From positions 2,046,001 to 2,110,000 of the forward strand of contig NZ_CP159578.1 of NCBI RefSeq assembly GCF_040536835.1: a stretch of 64,000 bases of DNA, in the 5' to 3' direction. A model generated the notes under the pieces. It worked only from the letters and a program-made list of their open reading frames with translations, searched no databases and was not told the origin of the DNA. The DNA comes from Salinicola endophyticus. GTDB taxonomy: Bacteria; Pseudomonadota; Gammaproteobacteria; Pseudomonadales; Halomonadaceae. Within the stretch, counting starts at the first letter, position 1. Every line of letters begins with the position of its first letter. Positions 39,006 through 48,024 of this stretch are shown here, one piece after another. Made by a program: the position numbers and the translations under genes.

Positions 39006-41027
39006 TTGGCTAGACACTCAAGCTACCTGTACGAGATTCAGGGCTTGCGCGCGGTGGCGGCGCTCATGGTCGCCGTCTATCACATCTGGATCCAGAAGGT
39101 CTCCGGCGGCGTCGATGTGTTCTTCGTCGTCGCCGCCTTCTTCATCGTCGGTTCGCTGACCCGCGGCGGGCCACCCACGCTGGGCGGACTGTTCGACTAC
39201 TACGCCAAGACCCTGCGCCGGGTGGTGCCGAGCGCGGCGGTGGTGATCGTGACCACGGTGGCGCTGTCGCTGTGGTTGATGCCGGATTCGATGTGGCGCA
39301 ATCAGATCAAGCACGCCCTGGCTTCGACGCTGTTCGTCGAGAACTGGGCGCTGGCTTTCACCGCCACCGACTATCTGCAGCAGGGCTCGCCGCCGTCGCC
39401 GTTCCAGCAGCTGTGGGCGCTGGCGGTGCAGGTGCAGTTCTACTGCCTGTTCCCGCTGCTGCTGTGGGCGGCGGGCCGCGTCGGCCGGCGTGACCAGCAC
39501 GGCTATCGCCGACGGGTGATCGTCGCGCTGGCACTGATCGGGCTGCTGTCGCTGAGTTACAGCGTCTACATGACCGCGCGCAACCAGCCCTGGGCCTACT
39601 TCGATAGCGGTGCGCGGGCCTGGGAGTTCGCCATCGGCGGCTTGCTCGCCTTCGCGGTGACGCGGATGACGCTGTCGCGTTTGGCGGCGAAGCTGCTCGG
39701 CTGGGTGTCGCTGGCGGTCCTGCTCACCTTTGCACTGTTTCTCGAGGTGTCGTCATCGTTCCCCGGGGTGGTGGCGCTGATTCCGGTGCTGGCGGCCTGC
39801 GGCATCATTATCGCGGCGCGCAACCAGTGCGACATCTGGCTGCTCAACAACCGCGGCGTGGTGTGGTTCGGTGATCTCTCGTTCGCGTTCTATCTGTGGC
39901 ACTGGCCGCTGCTCTCCTGCTATCGCTATGCCACCGGCGGCTTCGATGTCGGGCTGCTGCCGGGGCTGGCGATCATCGGCGGCGCCGCGCTGCTGGCGGG
40001 CTTGACCACCTGGGGGTTCGAGAACTCCGTACGCCGTTCGGCGTGGCTGTCGCGGCACAGGTTCGCCACCTATGCGGCCTGCGCTGCGCTGCTTGCATTG
40101 CCGATGGCGGCCCTGGGCGGCTGGTATCATGACTACCAGGGGCGCCGCGCCAGCGCCGAGGCGGCACTCGATCAGTTCCTGCATCACGCCCGGCCGGCAG
40201 AGGCGACGGTCTATCCGCCGACCTTGATTGCCAGCATGGATCTGCCGCCGTCGTCCCGGGATGGTTGCCATCAGACCGCGACGGATGCCGAGCTGGTGGA
40301 GTGCAGCTACGGTGACCCTGACGCCGACAAGACAGTGGTGCTGGCCGGCGGCTCCCATGCCCAGCAGTGGCTGGCGGCGCTGCAGCGAGTGGCGGCGCGT
40401 GAGCGCTTCCGTCTGGTCACCCTGACCAAGGGGGGCTGCATGCTCTCCCTCGACGCCGATGCCGATTACATGGCGTATCCCTCCTGCCACGCCTGGAACG
40501 AGCGGGTGATCGAGCGCATCCGCCAGATCCAGCCCGACTATGTGTTCACCAACTCGACCCGTGGGCAGGGCGCGGCGGAGCATGTGCCAGAGGGCTACCT
40601 GGCGGCGTGGCGCGCGCTGGCCGAAGGCGGCGTGCGGGTGCTGGCACTGCGCGACAATCCCTGGTTCGGTTTCGACGTGCCCGAGTGTGTCGATCTGCAC
40701 AAGGATGCCCCGGATGCCTGCGCCAAGCCGCGGGATGCGCTGCTCAGTCGGCGCTCGCCCACCGCTGATTATCACCTCGGCAACGTCTACTTTGCGGACA
40801 TCAGCGATCTGTTCTGCGATGAGCGCCTGTGTCGGCCCCGGCAGGGGAAGGTGCTGCTCTACCGCGACGACCATCACATCACCAATACCTTTTCGCAGCT
40901 GGCGGCGCCGCGTATCGCCCGTACCCTAGCGCGAGCAGAAGCCGCGTTCGCCGCGGCGGACGCGGGTCACTGGATCGCCGGTGCGCCCCAGGGCGCTAAA
41001 CCCGTCATACCGAGGAAGGGGTCATGA
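39006..41027 (+). CDS. Acyltransferase-3 family protein with C-terminal SGNH domain
   Basis: 673 residues. The N-terminal acyltransferase-3 domain has about ten membrane segments and begins EIQGLRAVAALMVAVYH with its conserved H. A periplasmic SGNH-like domain covers about 430-650: block I is VLAGGSHAQQW (GGSH in place of the common GDSH) and the terminal D-x-x-H region is RDDHHITN. Such proteins acetylate or otherwise acylate surface polysaccharides. The start is TTG at 39006, fixed by AAGGAG at 38994-38999 and by homology beginning right there. It overlaps a small Tat-signal ORF by ATGA. Confidence 0.9.
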   Translation: MARHSSYLYEIQGLRAVAALMVAVYHIWIQKVSGGVDVFFVVAAFFIVGSLTRGGPPTLGGLFDYYAKTLRRVVPSAAVVIVTTVALSLWLMPDSMWRNQIKHALASTLFVENWALAFTATDYLQQGSPPSPFQQLWALAVQVQFYCLFPLLLWAAGRVGRRDQHGYRRRVIVALALIGLLSLSYSVYMTARNQPWAYFDSGARAWEFAIGGLLAFAVTRMTLSRLAAKLLGWVSLAVLLTFALFLEVSSSFPGVVALIPVLAACGIIIAARNQCDIWLLNNRGVVWFGDLSFAFYLWHWPLLSCYRYATGGFDVGLLPGLAIIGGAALLAGLTTWGFENSVRRSAWLSRHRFATYAACAALLALPMAALGGWYHDYQGRRASAEAALDQFLHHARPAEATVYPPTLIASMDLPPSSRDGCHQTATDAELVECSYGDPDADKTVVLAGGSHAQQWLAALQRVAARERFRLVTLTKGGCMLSLDADADYMAYPSCHAWNERVIERIRQIQPDYVFTNSTRGQGAAEHVPEGYLAAWRALAEGGVRVLALRDNPWFGFDVPECVDLHKDAPDACAKPRDALLSRRSPTADYHLGNVYFADISDLFCDERLCRPRQGKVLLYRDDHHITNTFSQLAAPRIARTLARAEAAFAAADAGHWIAGAPQGAKPVIPRKGS

Positions 41028-41194
41028 GTCTGACACGTCGTCAATTCATCAGTGCCATGCTGGCCGTGGCCGCGACCACCGCGGTGCCCATGCTCTCAGG
41101 GCCGAGGCGTACGCTTCCGGATGAGCGTGCGGTGCGGCCGCTATCCGGTGGCCTGCGAATCGTGGGGGAGGCCAATCGGGTAATGCTTGGCTGA
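41024..41194 (+). CDS. 56-residue ORF with Tat signal sequence
   Basis: The reading frame starts MSLTRRQFISAMLAVAATTA. TRRQFIS is a twin-arginine motif, followed by a hydrophobic stretch and a proline. Only about 30 residues follow before the stop at 41192. GAGGAAGGGG precedes the ATG, which overlaps the acyltransferase stop (ATGA), so it should be translated. It may be the stub of a Tat-exported enzyme that lost its body, or a genuine small secreted protein. No function is assigned. Confidence 0.6.
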   Translation: MSLTRRQFISAMLAVAATTAVPMLSGPRRTLPDERAVRPLSGGLRIVGEANRVMLG

Positions 41195-41249
41195 GTCGAT
41201 GCGCATGGCCATCGCCATGCGCTGCCAGCACGCTAGGCTCGTCCGACAC

Positions 41250-41279
41250 AAGACGCCCGCCGAATTCGGCGGGCGTCTT
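41250..41279. terminator. Bidirectional terminator at the end of the exopolysaccharide locus
   Basis: Perfect 12-base stem AAGACGCCCGCC with loop GAATTC, between the rightward small ORF and the leftward beta-helix gene. It would stop both convergent transcripts. Confidence 0.85.
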
Positions 41280-41312
41280 GCGTTGGTGCCGGGGTGACTG
41301 CGGCCGTCGGCG

Positions 41313-43673
41313 TCAGTCGCCGCCGCGGGCCACGTCGAGGCCGAAGGCGAGCGCGGCATAGCGCCGGGTGCCTCCCTCGTCCAGTGCCTGCACCTGCACC
41401 GGAGAGAAGTCGAGGGTGCGATTGTCGCCGGCATTGAGCTGCAGGGCATCGCCACCCGACTGCCGATTGAGGGCGAGATCCGTGATGCCGCTGCGGGCCG
41501 GGATCAGATTGCGCCCGAGGCGGAAGGCGTGTCCTGGGCGGCGCCCGGCTTGACGCGCATCGCACAAGGCGATCGCGGTCTCGACCCCGGGGACGTCGAT
41601 GCGCAGGTCGTCGAGATCGAAGATCGCGGTGCCGGCATAGGCACGCAGCTGCCCCAGCAGTGGTACTACGCCAGCCGGCTGTGGCACTTCTGAGACGATC
41701 GCGCCGCCTTTCCAGTAGCCGTAGTCGCTGCGGTTGGTGCCCAGCGCCACCAGTACATCGCCGTCACGCGCGGGGCGAGTGAAGGTGAAGCGGCAATCCT
41801 TGAGATAGGGCGACTGGGCGTTGCTGTGACCGCGCAGGTCCATGACCACGTCATGGTGGCTGATGTTGCGATAGGTGACGTCGGCCCAGGAGTCGACGAT
41901 CACCGCGCCGAAGCCTTCGCCCTCATAGACGAAGGCGCCGGTATCGAGGGTCACGTCCTGGCTGAAATCGGGATCCTCGAACCCGGCCAGGCGGCGGAAC
42001 AGGGTGCGGCCCAGACCGGGACCGAACTTGGACTCCTCGAGGCGCTCATGCAGGGTGCCGGCACTGGCGCTCTGATGGGCGACAAAGTTCTTGATCACGT
42101 TGCCGCGGGTGGCATAGAAGATCGAGATGCCGAAATTGGCAGCGTTCTCGGCGTAGAGACCGTCGAACAGACAGTAGGTGCAGCCCTCGAGGTCGAAGGC
42201 GGTGTCGCTTACCTCCTTGGCGCTGCAGCCGTAGACCTTGATGTTGTGGGCATTGTTGAAATAGATCGCGCCATTGGTCCAGCGGCAGTGGACGTCCTGG
42301 ATGAAACCGTCGCGCAGGCGCCGCATCCACCTGAGTTCGCCGCCCTTGCCCGGGCGTGCCGAGCCGCCCCAGCCGGAAACGTTGCAGTAGTCCATGTGCA
42401 CATGGGAGATGCTGAAGTCGCGCACGAAATTGAGGCGTACGGCACCCGCGCGCCTGCTGTCGCCGGGGCTGAGGGTGTAGCGACCGGCACCGCCGGAGAG
42501 GTCGCTGATGCGGATGCGTTCGCTCAGGTCGTCGGGCACCTCGGGGTTGAAGCCGGCGGTCACGGCGTTGTCGCTCTCCGGGTCCTCCTCATGGGTGGAA
42601 TAGCGCCGGTTGAGCTCCAGTTCGTGGAACACTTTCAGGCCGCCGCAGCGTACGTGATGGATATCGCGGTAGACCACGTCGCGGACGCAGACCAGGGTCA
42701 CCGCGCCGCGGCAGAAGTCGCGCGCTTCCAGGGTGAGTCCACTGAAATGAATGTCGTGGCTGAAGGCGGCCTCCAGATCGCCCTGCGGTCGCCCCTCGGC
42801 CCAGGCGGCGATCACGTGGGGTTCGCGCAGCAGGAACAGGCCGTCGCGGAAACCGCTGGCCACATAGTCGCTGACCAGGCGGCTGTTGGCACGCGCGCCA
42901 GCACCCACCAGACGGGTGCCCGAGCACAGTGTGATACGCCGTTTGCCCAGATAGAGGGCGCAGCCCTGGGGTAGGTCGGGCAGGTATTTGGTGCGATAGG
43001 GCGTCTTGTCCAGGGTCTCCTGAAACCAGGCCGACTCGTCGCTGCCGCGGCCCTCGGCGTCGATATAGTCGGCGCGAAAGCCCACCTTGAGCAGGTCGAT
43101 GTCGTCGCCGGGCTGGACATAGGCGGCGCCATCGGCGGCCCACAGGGTGAAGCGGTGGAAGTCGTCGTGGTGTGGATGATCAATGGGCAGCCACGCCATC
43201 TGGTTGGCCCGCGTGGGGTCGTCAAGGGTGGTGACACGCTGCAGCTGGATATCCAGTTCGAAGGGGCGATCGCGATAGAAGCTGCGGCAGACCAGCCAAC
43301 AGCCGTCGGCGACGCGGGCTCCCGGCCAGTCGCGCAGGGTGTCCACGCTATCGACCACCACCAGGCGCTGATCGAGCGCCTGGGCCAGCGGCTGGGTGCC
43401 CGAGGCGGAATGAATCTCGCCCTGGTCGAAGAACTGGGCGTGCAGGCGCTGCTGCTGGGCGCCATCGGCCACCTCCACCACATAGTGGCCGTTGGGGGCG
43501 GCGAACTGGATGCGGCCATCCGCATCGGCGTGGAATGGGTTGGACAGCGGCTGGCCGCGGCCATCCTCCAGGCCGGCTGCCAGCGTCTCCTTGCCCTGGG
43601 GCAGGACGCTGACGGCGGCGCGTGGTAGCGCTCGACCGTCAGCGCGCTGGGCGAAGAAGGTTTTGACTTCCAT
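41313..43673 (-). CDS. Right-handed beta-helix protein with tailspike-like N terminus
   Basis: 786 residues. The first 90 (DGRALPRAAVSVLPQGKE, then SNPFHADADGRIQF and PNGHYVVEVADG) follow the layout of phage tail-fibre/tailspike N-terminal domains. The middle (about 230-620) has the short hydrophobic-polar rungs and Asn/Asp turns of a parallel beta-helix, as in pectate lyase-like and depolymerase proteins. No signal peptide or membrane segment is seen. It faces the polysaccharide locus across a shared terminator, so a lyase, hydrolase or surface role on that polymer is plausible but unproven. No phage genes flank it. Confidence 0.7.
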   Translation of the reverse strand: MEVKTFFAQRADGRALPRAAVSVLPQGKETLAAGLEDGRGQPLSNPFHADADGRIQFAAPNGHYVVEVADGAQQQRLHAQFFDQGEIHSASGTQPLAQALDQRLVVVDSVDTLRDWPGARVADGCWLVCRSFYRDRPFELDIQLQRVTTLDDPTRANQMAWLPIDHPHHDDFHRFTLWAADGAAYVQPGDDIDLLKVGFRADYIDAEGRGSDESAWFQETLDKTPYRTKYLPDLPQGCALYLGKRRITLCSGTRLVGAGARANSRLVSDYVASGFRDGLFLLREPHVIAAWAEGRPQGDLEAAFSHDIHFSGLTLEARDFCRGAVTLVCVRDVVYRDIHHVRCGGLKVFHELELNRRYSTHEEDPESDNAVTAGFNPEVPDDLSERIRISDLSGGAGRYTLSPGDSRRAGAVRLNFVRDFSISHVHMDYCNVSGWGGSARPGKGGELRWMRRLRDGFIQDVHCRWTNGAIYFNNAHNIKVYGCSAKEVSDTAFDLEGCTYCLFDGLYAENAANFGISIFYATRGNVIKNFVAHQSASAGTLHERLEESKFGPGLGRTLFRRLAGFEDPDFSQDVTLDTGAFVYEGEGFGAVIVDSWADVTYRNISHHDVVMDLRGHSNAQSPYLKDCRFTFTRPARDGDVLVALGTNRSDYGYWKGGAIVSEVPQPAGVVPLLGQLRAYAGTAIFDLDDLRIDVPGVETAIALCDARQAGRRPGHAFRLGRNLIPARSGITDLALNRQSGGDALQLNAGDNRTLDFSPVQVQALDEGGTRRYAALAFGLDVARGGD

Positions 43674-43816
43674 GAGGGCGCACTCTCGCGTCGTGAACTT
43701 GCCGAGTATTATCCGCGACTCGCCACCCACGCTCTTTTGCGACTTGGTGTGGTTTTGTCAGCCGGCGGTGGAGGTGCGTATCCGCCACCGGCAGTGCCCG
43801 CGCTAACGCTGGGGAA

Positions 43817-44545
43817 TCAGAGGCCGAAAAGCTGTACCAGGGGGGGCAGCACGAAGGCGGTGACCAGCCCCGAAAGCCCCATGGCCAGGCCGGAGAAGGC
43901 CCCGGCGATGGCCCCGTAGGTGGAGAAACAGTAGGCGGTACCGAAGCCGTGGGCGGCCAGGCCCATGGAGAAACCGCGGATGGCAGGGTCGGTGATTCGG
44001 CCCAGGCGCAGGACCCAGGGGCCGATGATGCAGCCGATGACCCCGGTGAGCAGAACCAGCCCTGCGGTCAGCGAGGGAATGCCGCCGATCTTCTCGGCGA
44101 TGCCCATGGCGATCGGCGAGGTCACCGACTTGGGCGCCAGCGACAGCACGGTCGCGTGGTCGGCACCCAGTACCAGGCTGATACCCACCGCCGACACCAC
44201 CGCGGTAGCGACGCCGGCGAGGGTGCCGGCAAACACCGGCCACAGCAGGCGGCGTACGCGCTCGCGCTGGTCGAACAGAGGGATCGCCAGTGCCACGGTC
44301 GCGGGGCCGAGCAGGAAGTGCAGGAACTGCGCGCCGGCGAAGTAGGTGGGATAGTCGGTATGGGTGAGGAGCAGAAAGGCGATCAGCAGCGCGATCGACA
44401 GGATCACCGGGTGCAGCAGCGGCGTGCCGCCGGCCCAGCGATTGATGCGGCTGGCGATGACGAAGGCGATCAGGGTGGCGAACAGATGCAGCAGCGGGCT
44501 GGCGGCGAGGTAGACCCACACCTGGCCGAGAGGCAGCGGGCTCAT
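43817..44545 (-). CDS. lrgB: LrgB-family membrane protein
   Basis: 242 residues with about seven membrane segments, including YPTYFAGAQFLHFLLGPATVALAIPL and LAPKSVTSPIAMGIAEKIGG-type LrgB signatures (only short parts cited: LLGPATVALA and PKSVTSPIA). LrgAB pairs act as export or import systems linked to murein hydrolase control, overflow metabolites and, in some bacteria, pyruvate or glycolate transport. The ATG overlaps the lrgA stop by four bases. Confidence 0.92.
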   Translation of the reverse strand: MSPLPLGQVWVYLAASPLLHLFATLIAFVIASRINRWAGGTPLLHPVILSIALLIAFLLLTHTDYPTYFAGAQFLHFLLGPATVALAIPLFDQRERVRRLLWPVFAGTLAGVATAVVSAVGISLVLGADHATVLSLAPKSVTSPIAMGIAEKIGGIPSLTAGLVLLTGVIGCIIGPWVLRLGRITDPAIRGFSMGLAAHGFGTAYCFSTYGAIAGAFSGLAMGLSGLVTAFVLPPLVQLFGL

Positions 44546-44910
44546 GCGTCCTCCTCCTGGGATGTGCCGCTGCGGTGGGCGAGCCGCTGCATCACCTGAC
44601 TGGTCACCCACAGGGTCACCGCCGCCGAGAGCACCAGTGTGATCAGCAGGATCCAGAACTCCTGCTGGATCAGCCCGACGTGCTCGATCAGCCCGACGCC
44701 GGCGGGCACGAACAGCAGGGTGAGATACTTGAGCAGGCCCTCACCCATGCTGCGCAGACTGGCCGGAACGCTGCCGCGAATGACGAGGCCGACGAGCAGG
44801 ATCAGCATGCCGATGACCGGGCCGGGAATCGGCAGCGACAGTGCCAGACTCAGTACCTCACCGAGAAATTGACAGCCGAGCAGAATGCTCATGCCGATGA
44901 TCAGGGACAT
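44542..44910 (-). CDS. lrgA: LrgA/CidA-family holin-like protein
   Basis: 122 residues with four membrane segments. The family hallmark LPIPGPVIGMLILL lies near residues 26-39 and LLFVPAGVGLIEH near 65-77. It forms a membrane complex with LrgB, which is encoded directly downstream with an ATGA overlap. Exact substrate or role in this organism not visible. Confidence 0.92.
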   Translation of the reverse strand: MSLIIGMSILLGCQFLGEVLSLALSLPIPGPVIGMLILLVGLVIRGSVPASLRSMGEGLLKYLTLLFVPAGVGLIEHVGLIQQEFWILLITLVLSAAVTLWVTSQVMQRLAHRSGTSQEEDA

Positions 44911-45119
44911 GGTGACCTCTTGCGCGCGTGGGGGGATGACAGGCGGGCGCCCAGAAAGGGGGCTATTGTACGTCGATTGTGGCGATCACCAAGTGCATCC
45001 CGCCGCTGCCCTGCAAGCGATTGATAAAAAAGATGAAAGAAGCGCTTTTCATTTCCGGAAACGCAAGGTAGTATACGCAGCGTTTCGCAGGGTAGCCCAC
45101 GGGCAAGCCCGGGTGAAGC

Positions 45120-45196
45120 CGGAGCGTGGCGCAGCTTGGTAGCGCGCTGCAATGGGGTTGCAGAGGTCGCAGGTTCGAATCCTGTCGCTCCGACCA
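45120..45196 (+). tRNA. tRNA-Pro (anticodon GGG)
   Basis: 77 bases with encoded CCA. The acceptor stem is CGGAGCG/CGCTCCG, the D-arm GCGCAGCTTGGTAGCGC, the anticodon stem CTGCA/TGCAG with loop ATGGGGT (anticodon GGG, reading CCC), and the T-arm GCAGGTTCGAATCCTGT. A TAGTAT -10 with TTTTCA 17 bases earlier lies upstream near 45046-45075. A terminator follows. Confidence 0.95.
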
Positions 45197-45203
45197 AATC
45201 GAG

Positions 45204-45245
45204 AAAATGGCCAATCGGATTCGCTTCGATTGGCCATTTTTTTAT
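45204..45245 (+). terminator. Intrinsic terminator after tRNA-Pro
   Basis: 14-base stem AAAATGGCCAATCG / CGATTGGCCATTTT with a 9-base loop, followed by more T residues. It starts eight bases after the tRNA CCA end. Confidence 0.9.
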
Positions 45246-45407
45246 GTGTCGATTTCTCTGTCCGACTGTTTGTCGCTGCGCCGACATGGGGCGTCGTGCG
45301 CGGGTGAGGTAACGCGTGTCCTGGGCCAAGGAGCACGCGGCCCCGGCGCTTCTGCCGAAGAGGTCCTGGCTTGCCCAAGGCTTTCACGCTGCGCGACTCA
45401 TACCGGG

Positions 45408-46904
45408 TTATCGCCAGAGAGCTTCGATCACCCCCACGCTGATCAATGTCACCAGCACGGAGCCGACCAGATTGAGCAGGAAGCCGGCCTGTATCATCGA
45501 CTGTATCTTCATCTTTCCGGTGGCGAAGACGATGGCGTTGGGGGGTGTCGCCACCGGCATCATGAAGGCGCAGCTGGCAGCGATCGCAGCCGGTACGGTG
45601 ATCAGTAGCGGGTCGACGCCCAGTGAAATCGCCAGCGCGCCGAGCAGCGGCAGAAAGGCGGCGGCGGTGGCGGTGTTGGAGGTCAGCTCGGTGAGAAAGA
45701 TGATCACCAGCACCACGGCGCCGATCAGCAGGAGTAGCGGCAGGACGTCGAACAGGCTCAGTTGATTGGCGATCCAGTCGGCGAGCCCCGAGCTGCTGAT
45801 GCTGCTGGCCAGTGCCAGACCGCCGCCGAACAGCAGCAGGATGCCCCAGGGGAGATCCTTGGTGTCCTCCCACAGCAGCAGCGGACGGTGCGGCTCGTTG
45901 CCGCTGGGAATCAGGAACAGGCCGACCCCGGCGATCAGCGCGATCGAGGTGTCGGAGAGCCAGCCCACGCCCATGTCGTTGAGCAGCGGCCGGGTGATCC
46001 AGGCCAGCGCGGCGAGCAGGAAGACCACGCCGACACGCATTTCTGCCGCACTCAGCGGGCCCAGCTTGCTCAGCTCGTCGCGAATGACGTTACCGTCCTG
46101 GCCGTGTTTGTCCTCGTCGTTGTTCTCGCTGCTGTTCTGACTCTCCTGCAGGCGCAGATCGAAACCGCCGCGGGTCAGCCACCACCAGGCCACGGCCATC
46201 ATCGCAAGACTCACCGGCAGCCCCACGGTCATCCACTCGGCGAAGCCCAGTTCGATGTTCTGCTCGCTGGAGAGGTAGCCGGCGAGGATGGCGTTGGGCG
46301 GTGTGCCGATCAGGGTGGCGATGCCGCCGATGCTCGCCGCGTAGGCGATCGCCAGCAGCAGGGCGGTAGCGTAGCGCTCGACCTCGCGTGAGTCGGCGCT
46401 GGCGAACAGCGACACCACCGACATGCCGATCGGCAGCATCATGATCGCGGTGGCGGTGTTGGAGACCCACATGCTGATGAACCCGGTGGCGAGCATGAAG
46501 CCGGCGATCTGCTGGCGCGGCTTCTGACCCACCAGAGCGAGGATGCGCAGGGCGATCCGGCGATGCAGATTCCAGCGCTGCATCGCGATGCCAAGCAGAA
46601 AACCGCCCAGGAACAGGTAGATGGTCGGGTTGGCGTAGCTGGCGGCGGTGCCCTTGAGCTCGGCGATTCCCAGCGCGGGAGCCAGCGGGATCGGCAGCAG
46701 CGAGGTCGCTGGAATGGGGATCGCCTCGGTGGCCCACCAGGTCGCCAGCAGCAGCGCCAGGCCGACACAGTGCCAGGCAGCGGATGACATCCCGGCGGGC
46801 GGCGGCAGCAGTAGCGTCGCCAGCACCCAGAGCGGCCCCAGGATCAGCCCTATCCTGGCGGCGAGGGAGGGGGGCGAATGCGCTTCCGTGCGAGTGGTGG
46901 TCAT
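45408..46904 (-). CDS. SLC13/DASS-family sodium-coupled anion transporter
   Basis: 498 residues with about 11-12 membrane segments and the two SNT substrate/sodium motifs of the family: WVSNTATA near residue 145 and LTSNTATA near 418, plus the APPN-like GTPPNAI and ATPPNAIVF. It takes up di- or tricarboxylates, or sulfate in some members, with sodium. A charged Asn/Glu/Asp-rich loop lies near 255-275. It ends in the gap after tRNA-Pro. Substrate cannot be told from sequence alone; sulfate would fit the neighbouring cysQ but is only a guess. Confidence 0.85.
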   Translation of the reverse strand: MTTTRTEAHSPPSLAARIGLILGPLWVLATLLLPPPAGMSSAAWHCVGLALLLATWWATEAIPIPATSLLPIPLAPALGIAELKGTAASYANPTIYLFLGGFLLGIAMQRWNLHRRIALRILALVGQKPRQQIAGFMLATGFISMWVSNTATAIMMLPIGMSVVSLFASADSREVERYATALLLAIAYAASIGGIATLIGTPPNAILAGYLSSEQNIELGFAEWMTVGLPVSLAMMAVAWWWLTRGGFDLRLQESQNSSENNDEDKHGQDGNVIRDELSKLGPLSAAEMRVGVVFLLAALAWITRPLLNDMGVGWLSDTSIALIAGVGLFLIPSGNEPHRPLLLWEDTKDLPWGILLLFGGGLALASSISSSGLADWIANQLSLFDVLPLLLLIGAVVLVIIFLTELTSNTATAAAFLPLLGALAISLGVDPLLITVPAAIAASCAFMMPVATPPNAIVFATGKMKIQSMIQAGFLLNLVGSVLVTLISVGVIEALWR

Positions 46905-47165
46905 GACGTCTCTCCGATTGACAGGGCGATGGCGCTGAGCGTTGGGGCGGATGACGAGGGGGAGGCCACGCGCCCCATCTCGAACCCCATTGACTCCAGT
47001 CTATCAACAGATTTTCACGCTGCACCTGGCGTGCCGGCTGCCGCCGAGGGTGCGGTGTGTGCGGTGGTCTAATATCATGCGCGCACGCCGCGGCCGTCCT
47101 CGGGTCGGCCGCCCACCCGCAGCACGGCGACGGCGGTAGCGCCGCCGGTGACCTAGGATGACTGC

Positions 47166-47978
47166 ATGAGCGCTTCTCTCTATCCCTCTTTCGACGCCTT
47201 GGCGTCGCTCTGCAGGCGTGCCGGCGAGGCGATCCTGAGCATCGCCGCCGACGGGCTGGAGACGCGCTTCAAGACTGACGCCAGCCCAGTGACCGCGGCC
47301 GATCTCGCCGCCCACCAGGTATTGATGGCGGCGCTGCCGATGCTGGGCGATGTCCGCTTGCCGGTGCTCTCCGAGGAGGCGGCCGCCACCCCCTGGGAGG
47401 CGCGGCGGCGCTGGTCGCGCTACTGGCTGATCGATCCGCTGGATGGCACCAAGGAGTTCATCCGCGGCTCCGACGAATACAGTGTCAATGTCGCGCTGAT
47501 TCGCGATCAGCGCACGGTGCTGGGGGTGATCGCCAGGCCCGGGAGTGGCGAGGTGTGGGCCGGCGGCGGTGAATGCGGCGCCTGGTATCAGCCAGCCGCC
47601 GGGGCTGCCTGGATTCGGCTCGCGGTCGAGTCGCATACGCCGCCGCGGGTGATGGTGAGCCGCCATCACTGCGATGCGCGCACCCGGGCATTGCTCGAGC
47701 ATTTGCCTGGAGCCCGGGTGGAGGCCTTCGGCAGTTCGCTCAAGTGCTGCCGCATTGCCGCCGGCGAGGCGGATCTCTACCCGCGCTTCGGCCCGACCAG
47801 CGAGTGGGACACTGCGGCGGCGCAAGCGATTCTGGAAGGCGCAGGCGGGGCGCTGGTCGATCCACGAGACTGGCAACCGTTGCGTTACAACACCAAAGCG
47901 TCACTGCTCAACCCGGATTTCGTCGCCTGTGCCGACCGCCAGGGAGCCTGGCGGGCGGCTTGGCAGGCGGCGCCGTGA
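47166..47978 (+). CDS. cysQ: 3'(2'),5'-bisphosphate nucleotidase, second copy
   Basis: 270 residues of the same family as the gene at 26228, with [17 protein letters not shown] and [11 protein letters not shown] intact. The two copies differ clearly outside the motifs, so this is not a recent duplication. It is followed after 46 bases by a DUF2489 gene, an arrangement seen in other gammaproteobacteria for the housekeeping cysQ. It probably clears PAP from ordinary sulfate assimilation. Confidence 0.93.
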   Translation: MSASLYPSFDALASLCRRAGEAILSIAADGLETRFKTDASPVTAADLAAHQVLMAALPMLGDVRLPVLSEEAAATPWEARRRWSRYWLIDPLDGTKEFIRGSDEYSVNVALIRDQRTVLGVIARPGSGEVWAGGGECGAWYQPAAGAAWIRLAVESHTPPRVMVSRHHCDARTRALLEHLPGARVEAFGSSLKCCRIAAGEADLYPRFGPTSEWDTAAAQAILEGAGGALVDPRDWQPLRYNTKASLLNPDFVACADRQGAWRAAWQAAP

Positions 47979-48024
47979 GCGCGGCGACGTCAGTGAAGAC
48001 AACCGATCGGTTCAGGAGAGTGTG

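Noticed and set aside
41313..43673. Prophage remnant
   Set aside because: The N terminus looks tailspike-like, but no other phage gene, integrase or attachment repeat is nearby.
45120..45245. tRNA-Pro as an integration site of a genomic island
   Set aside because: No integrase and no repeated 3' tRNA fragment is visible on either side in this window.
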